From assembly GCA_947461155.1 (NCBI GenBank), contig CANHKE010000003.1:1-17139 (forward strand): DNA of 17,139 nucleotides, in the 5' to 3' direction. This DNA comes from Cytophagaceae bacterium (GTDB taxonomy: Bacteria; Bacteroidota; Bacteroidia; Cytophagales; Spirosomataceae). Below the pieces are notes generated by a model that was given only the letters and a program-made list of their open reading frames with translations, was not told the DNA's origin and ran no database searches. Both the position numbers and the translations under genes were made by a program. Below are positions 15,277 to 17,139 of the stretch, one piece after another. Position 1 is the first letter of the stretch; each line of letters starts with the position of its first letter.

Positions 15277-15861
15277 TTAGATGGCAGCTTGGAAGCAGGC
15301 GCGACAGCGTGCTTGATAGGTTTCTGTTTCGCCTAATAAAACGGTTTCTTCCTTATCCACAATGCGGTAGGAATAATGGGCTACAGCGCCACATTGCACG
15401 CATACGGCATGTACTTTCGTGACATATTCGGCAATTGCCATTAATTTGGGCATCGGGCCAAAGGGAATCCCTTTGAAATCCATATCCAAACCTGCAATGA
15501 TAACGCGCTTTCCTTGATTCGCGAGTAAATTGGCCACTTCCACAATCGAATCATCGAAAAACTGCACTTCGTCAAGGCCGACTACATCGCAGTCTCCGGC
15601 TAATAGCAAAATTTCACTTGCACTTAAAACGGGTGTCGATCGGATCGAATTTTGGTTGTGCGAGACAATATCTTCATCATGATACCGGGTATCTGAAGCG
15701 GGCTTGAAAATCTCAACACGTAGTTGCGCAATTTTAGCGCGTTTTAAACGGCGAATTAATTCTTCCGTTTTACCAGAAAACATCGAGCCACAGATTACCT
15801 CAATCCATCCGAGGGATGGTTTGGTTTGTGCGGATTTGGAATGGGTGGGTTCTAAAAACAA
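15277..15861 (-). CDS. tdk: Thymidine kinase
   Basis: Salvage enzyme that phosphorylates thymidine to dTMP with ATP; 194 residues, type II (TK1-like) family. The P-loop is GSMFSGKT (25-32). The catalytic glutamate is E98 in GLDEVQFF. The lasso region contains [18 protein letters not shown], and the structural zinc ligands are C154, C157, C186 and C189. The start is a TTG at 15861, giving MFLEP; the only later methionine lies inside the P-loop (M27), so the TTG is well supported, and family members in this phylum often begin with a similar MF-EP sequence. The start codon lies just 6 nt after the T-run of the terminator that ends sdhB, and I could not identify a promoter in between. The YkgJ-like gene follows 2 nt downstream. 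Confidence 0.94.
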   Translation of the reverse strand: MFLEPTHSKSAQTKPSLGWIEVICGSMFSGKTEELIRRLKRAKIAQLRVEIFKPASDTRYHDEDIVSHNQNSIRSTPVLSASEILLLAGDCDVVGLDEVQFFDDSIVEVANLLANQGKRVIIAGLDMDFKGIPFGPMPKLMAIAEYVTKVHAVCVQCGAVAHYSYRIVDKEETVLLGETETYQARCRACFQAAI

Positions 15862-15867
15862 GGGCGT

Positions 15868-15895
15868 AAAAAGCCCCTGATGGTGATCAGGGGCT
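15868..15895 (-). terminator. Intrinsic terminator of the sdh operon
   Basis: On the minus strand AGCCCCTGAT (15895-15886) pairs perfectly with ATCAGGGGCT (15881-15872) around a 4-nt loop and continues into TTTTT (15872-15868). It lies 14 nt after the sdhB stop. On the plus strand the stem is not followed by a T-run, so it works in one direction. Confidence 0.92.
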
Positions 15896-15909
15896 AAGAA
15901 AATGGCGTA

Positions 15910-16668
15910 TTATTTCGAAGTAAAAGTAGCGGAGAAATATTCACGATTCATACGTGCAATATTCTCTAGCGAAATGCCTTTCGGACATTCTGCTTCGCAA
16001 GCACCTGTATTTGAACAAGCTCCAAATCCTTCTTCGTCCATTTGGGCTACCATCGCTTCAGCACGCTTAGCTGCTTCTACTTTACCTTGCGGTAAAAGCG
16101 CTAATTGTGAGATTTTAGCGGACGTAAATAACATGGCTGATGCATTTTTACATGCGGCTACACAAGCACCACATCCGATACAAGCTGCTGCTGCGAACGC
16201 ATCATCTGCGTCTTCTTTTGGAATAGGCAAGTTGTTCGCATCTTGTGCATTACCGGTATTAACAGAAACGAATCCACCTGCCGCAATAATGCGATCAAAT
16301 GCGGAACGATTCACGACTAAGTCTTTGATCACTGGGAAAGCACTCGCTCGCCAAGGCTCCACCGTAATGGTTTCACCATCTTGGAATGAACGCATGTGCA
16401 ATTGGCACGTGGTAACACCGCGGTTAGGTCCGTGTGGACGACCGTTAATGTACATCGAGCACATACCGCAAATTCCTTCGCGGCAATCGTGGTCGAATGC
16501 GACTGGATCATCTCCTTCTTCGATCAAACGGTTGTTTAACACGTCAATCATTTCCAAAAATGACATATCAGTGGAGATGCCACTTACTTGATAAGTTTCA
16601 AACTTACCAGCTACAGCTGCATTTTTTTGTCTCCAAATTTTGAGTGTCAGGTTTAAATGTCCTTCCAT
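15910..16668 (-). CDS. sdhB: Succinate dehydrogenase/fumarate reductase iron-sulfur subunit
   Basis: Electron-transfer subunit of complex II, 252 residues, located at the inner face of the cytoplasmic membrane between SdhA flavin and the membrane quinone site. The [2Fe-2S] ligands are C62, C67, C70 and C88 (CREGICGMC...TTC). The C-terminal domain holds C163, C166, C169 and C173 in [11 protein letters not shown], and C218, C224 and C228 in [14 protein letters not shown], supplying the [4Fe-4S] and [3Fe-4S] centres. The layout matches the type of enzyme found in Bacteroidota. Its ATG lies 9 nt after the sdhA stop. The operon ends at the strong hairpin downstream. Confidence 0.94.
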   Translation of the reverse strand: MEGHLNLTLKIWRQKNAAVAGKFETYQVSGISTDMSFLEMIDVLNNRLIEEGDDPVAFDHDCREGICGMCSMYINGRPHGPNRGVTTCQLHMRSFQDGETITVEPWRASAFPVIKDLVVNRSAFDRIIAAGGFVSVNTGNAQDANNLPIPKEDADDAFAAAACIGCGACVAACKNASAMLFTSAKISQLALLPQGKVEAAKRAEAMVAQMDEEGFGACSNTGACEAECPKGISLENIARMNREYFSATFTSK

Positions 16669-16677
16669 TAGTTCGAA

Positions 16678-17139
16678 TTATTTATAAGATCTCTGAGCAA
16701 TTTTGATATTTTCGTATTTCAATTCTTCCTTGTGAAGCTCGAATTTTCCGTTTCCTTTATTCTCCCAAGCAGCCACGTACGCATAATTTTCATCATCGCG
16801 TAACGCTTCGCCATCTTCGGTTTGATATTCTAAGCGGAAGTGACCTCCACAACTCTCGTTGCGGTCGAGTGCATCGATACACATCAACTCACCTAATTCT
16901 AAGAAGTCGGCCACACGACCAGCTTTTTCTAATTCAGGGTTTAGGTTATCGATTTCACCAGGAATTTTTACATCTGACCAAAATTCCTTTTGCAAGGCTT
17001 GGATTTCTTTAATGGATGCTTTTAATCCTTCTGCACTACGGGCCATACCGCATTCATCCCACATGATTTTACCTAAACGCTTGTGGAAATAATCAACGGG
17101 CTTAGAGCCTTTGATATTCATTAACGTGTCTCCGCGATC
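16678..17139 (-). CDS. sdhA: Succinate dehydrogenase/fumarate reductase flavoprotein subunit, C-terminal part (5' end outside window)
   Basis: The frame is open to the right edge of the window, so only the last 153 residues are seen. They match the C-terminal domain of SdhA/FrdA: PVDYFHKRLGKIMWDECGMAR, then a helical capping region, then the conserved RNESCGGHFRLEYQ segment, which corresponds to the family's R-x-E-S-R-G-x-H-x-R region, and a final charged segment ending in YENIKIAQRSYK. The FAD-binding fold lies outside the window. There is an internal ATG at 17121, but the frame continues past it and the upstream residues fit, so it is not the start. sdhB follows after 9 nt. Confidence 0.9.
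   Translation of the reverse strand, partial: DRGDTLMNIKGSKPVDYFHKRLGKIMWDECGMARSAEGLKASIKEIQALQKEFWSDVKIPGEIDNLNPELEKAGRVADFLELGELMCIDALDRNESCGGHFRLEYQTEDGEALRDDENYAYVAAWENKGNGKFELHKEELKYENIKIAQRSYK

Noticed and set aside
15902..16591. 229-codon open frame opposite sdhB
   Set aside because: sdhB on the other strand has all cysteine ligands intact; the antisense product shows no family features and is a composition effect.

Overview
The window looks like ordinary core chromosome of a Bacteroidota bacterium, most likely order Cytophagales (the order is inferred from family resemblance, not from a search). Several signs point there: a SusD/TonB-free but typical DUF4270 lipoprotein beside a short GlgA-like protein, a GldA-type ABC ATPase, a fused RibBA, a helix-hairpin-helix secreted protein of about 640 residues, a Bacteroidota-style SdhB, and -7 promoter elements of the TAnnTTTG type instead of the sigma70 consensus. 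Base composition is moderate and looks even throughout. I see no tRNA, rRNA, CRISPR, insertion sequence, phage gene or attachment site.

Left part (1-3476). A plus-strand run holds the 3' part of a short glycogen/starch synthase-like gene, a DUF4270 lipoprotein that overlaps it by 50 bp, and a carbon-nitrogen hydrolase of the omega-amidase type. The hydrolase meets a GldA-like ABC ATPase gene tail to tail with an 8 bp overlap. Middle part (3477-8452). The GldA-like gene and ribBA diverge from a short region carrying two mirror-image -7 boxes. ribBA and a prohibitin/SPFH-family membrane protein gene converge on one bidirectional terminator. A plus-strand envelope cluster follows: an MlaF-like lipid transporter ATPase, murB (peptidoglycan precursor) and kdsA (KDO for lipopolysaccharide), with 1 nt gaps.

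Right part (8449-17139), all on the minus strand and read from right to left. The end of sdhA and then sdhB (succinate dehydrogenase/fumarate reductase) finish at a strong hairpin terminator. Next comes tdk, a YkgJ-type cysteine-cluster protein and a ROK-family sugar kinase. Then acpP, fabF, rnc, an acidic protein of unknown function and the helix-hairpin-helix protein. The acpP-fabF-rnc order is a common bacterial arrangement of fatty-acid genes with RNase III.

I did not find a convincing new multi-gene system. The most interesting signals are small non-coding ones: a 12-bp stem with a 41-nt loop and a U-run between acpP and fabF (candidate attenuator), a long inverted repeat that includes the start codon of the helix-hairpin-helix gene, a perfect 26-bp palindrome inside the omega-amidase gene, the mirror-image promoter pair between the GldA-like gene and ribBA, and a tdk gene whose TTG start lies 6 nt behind a terminator.
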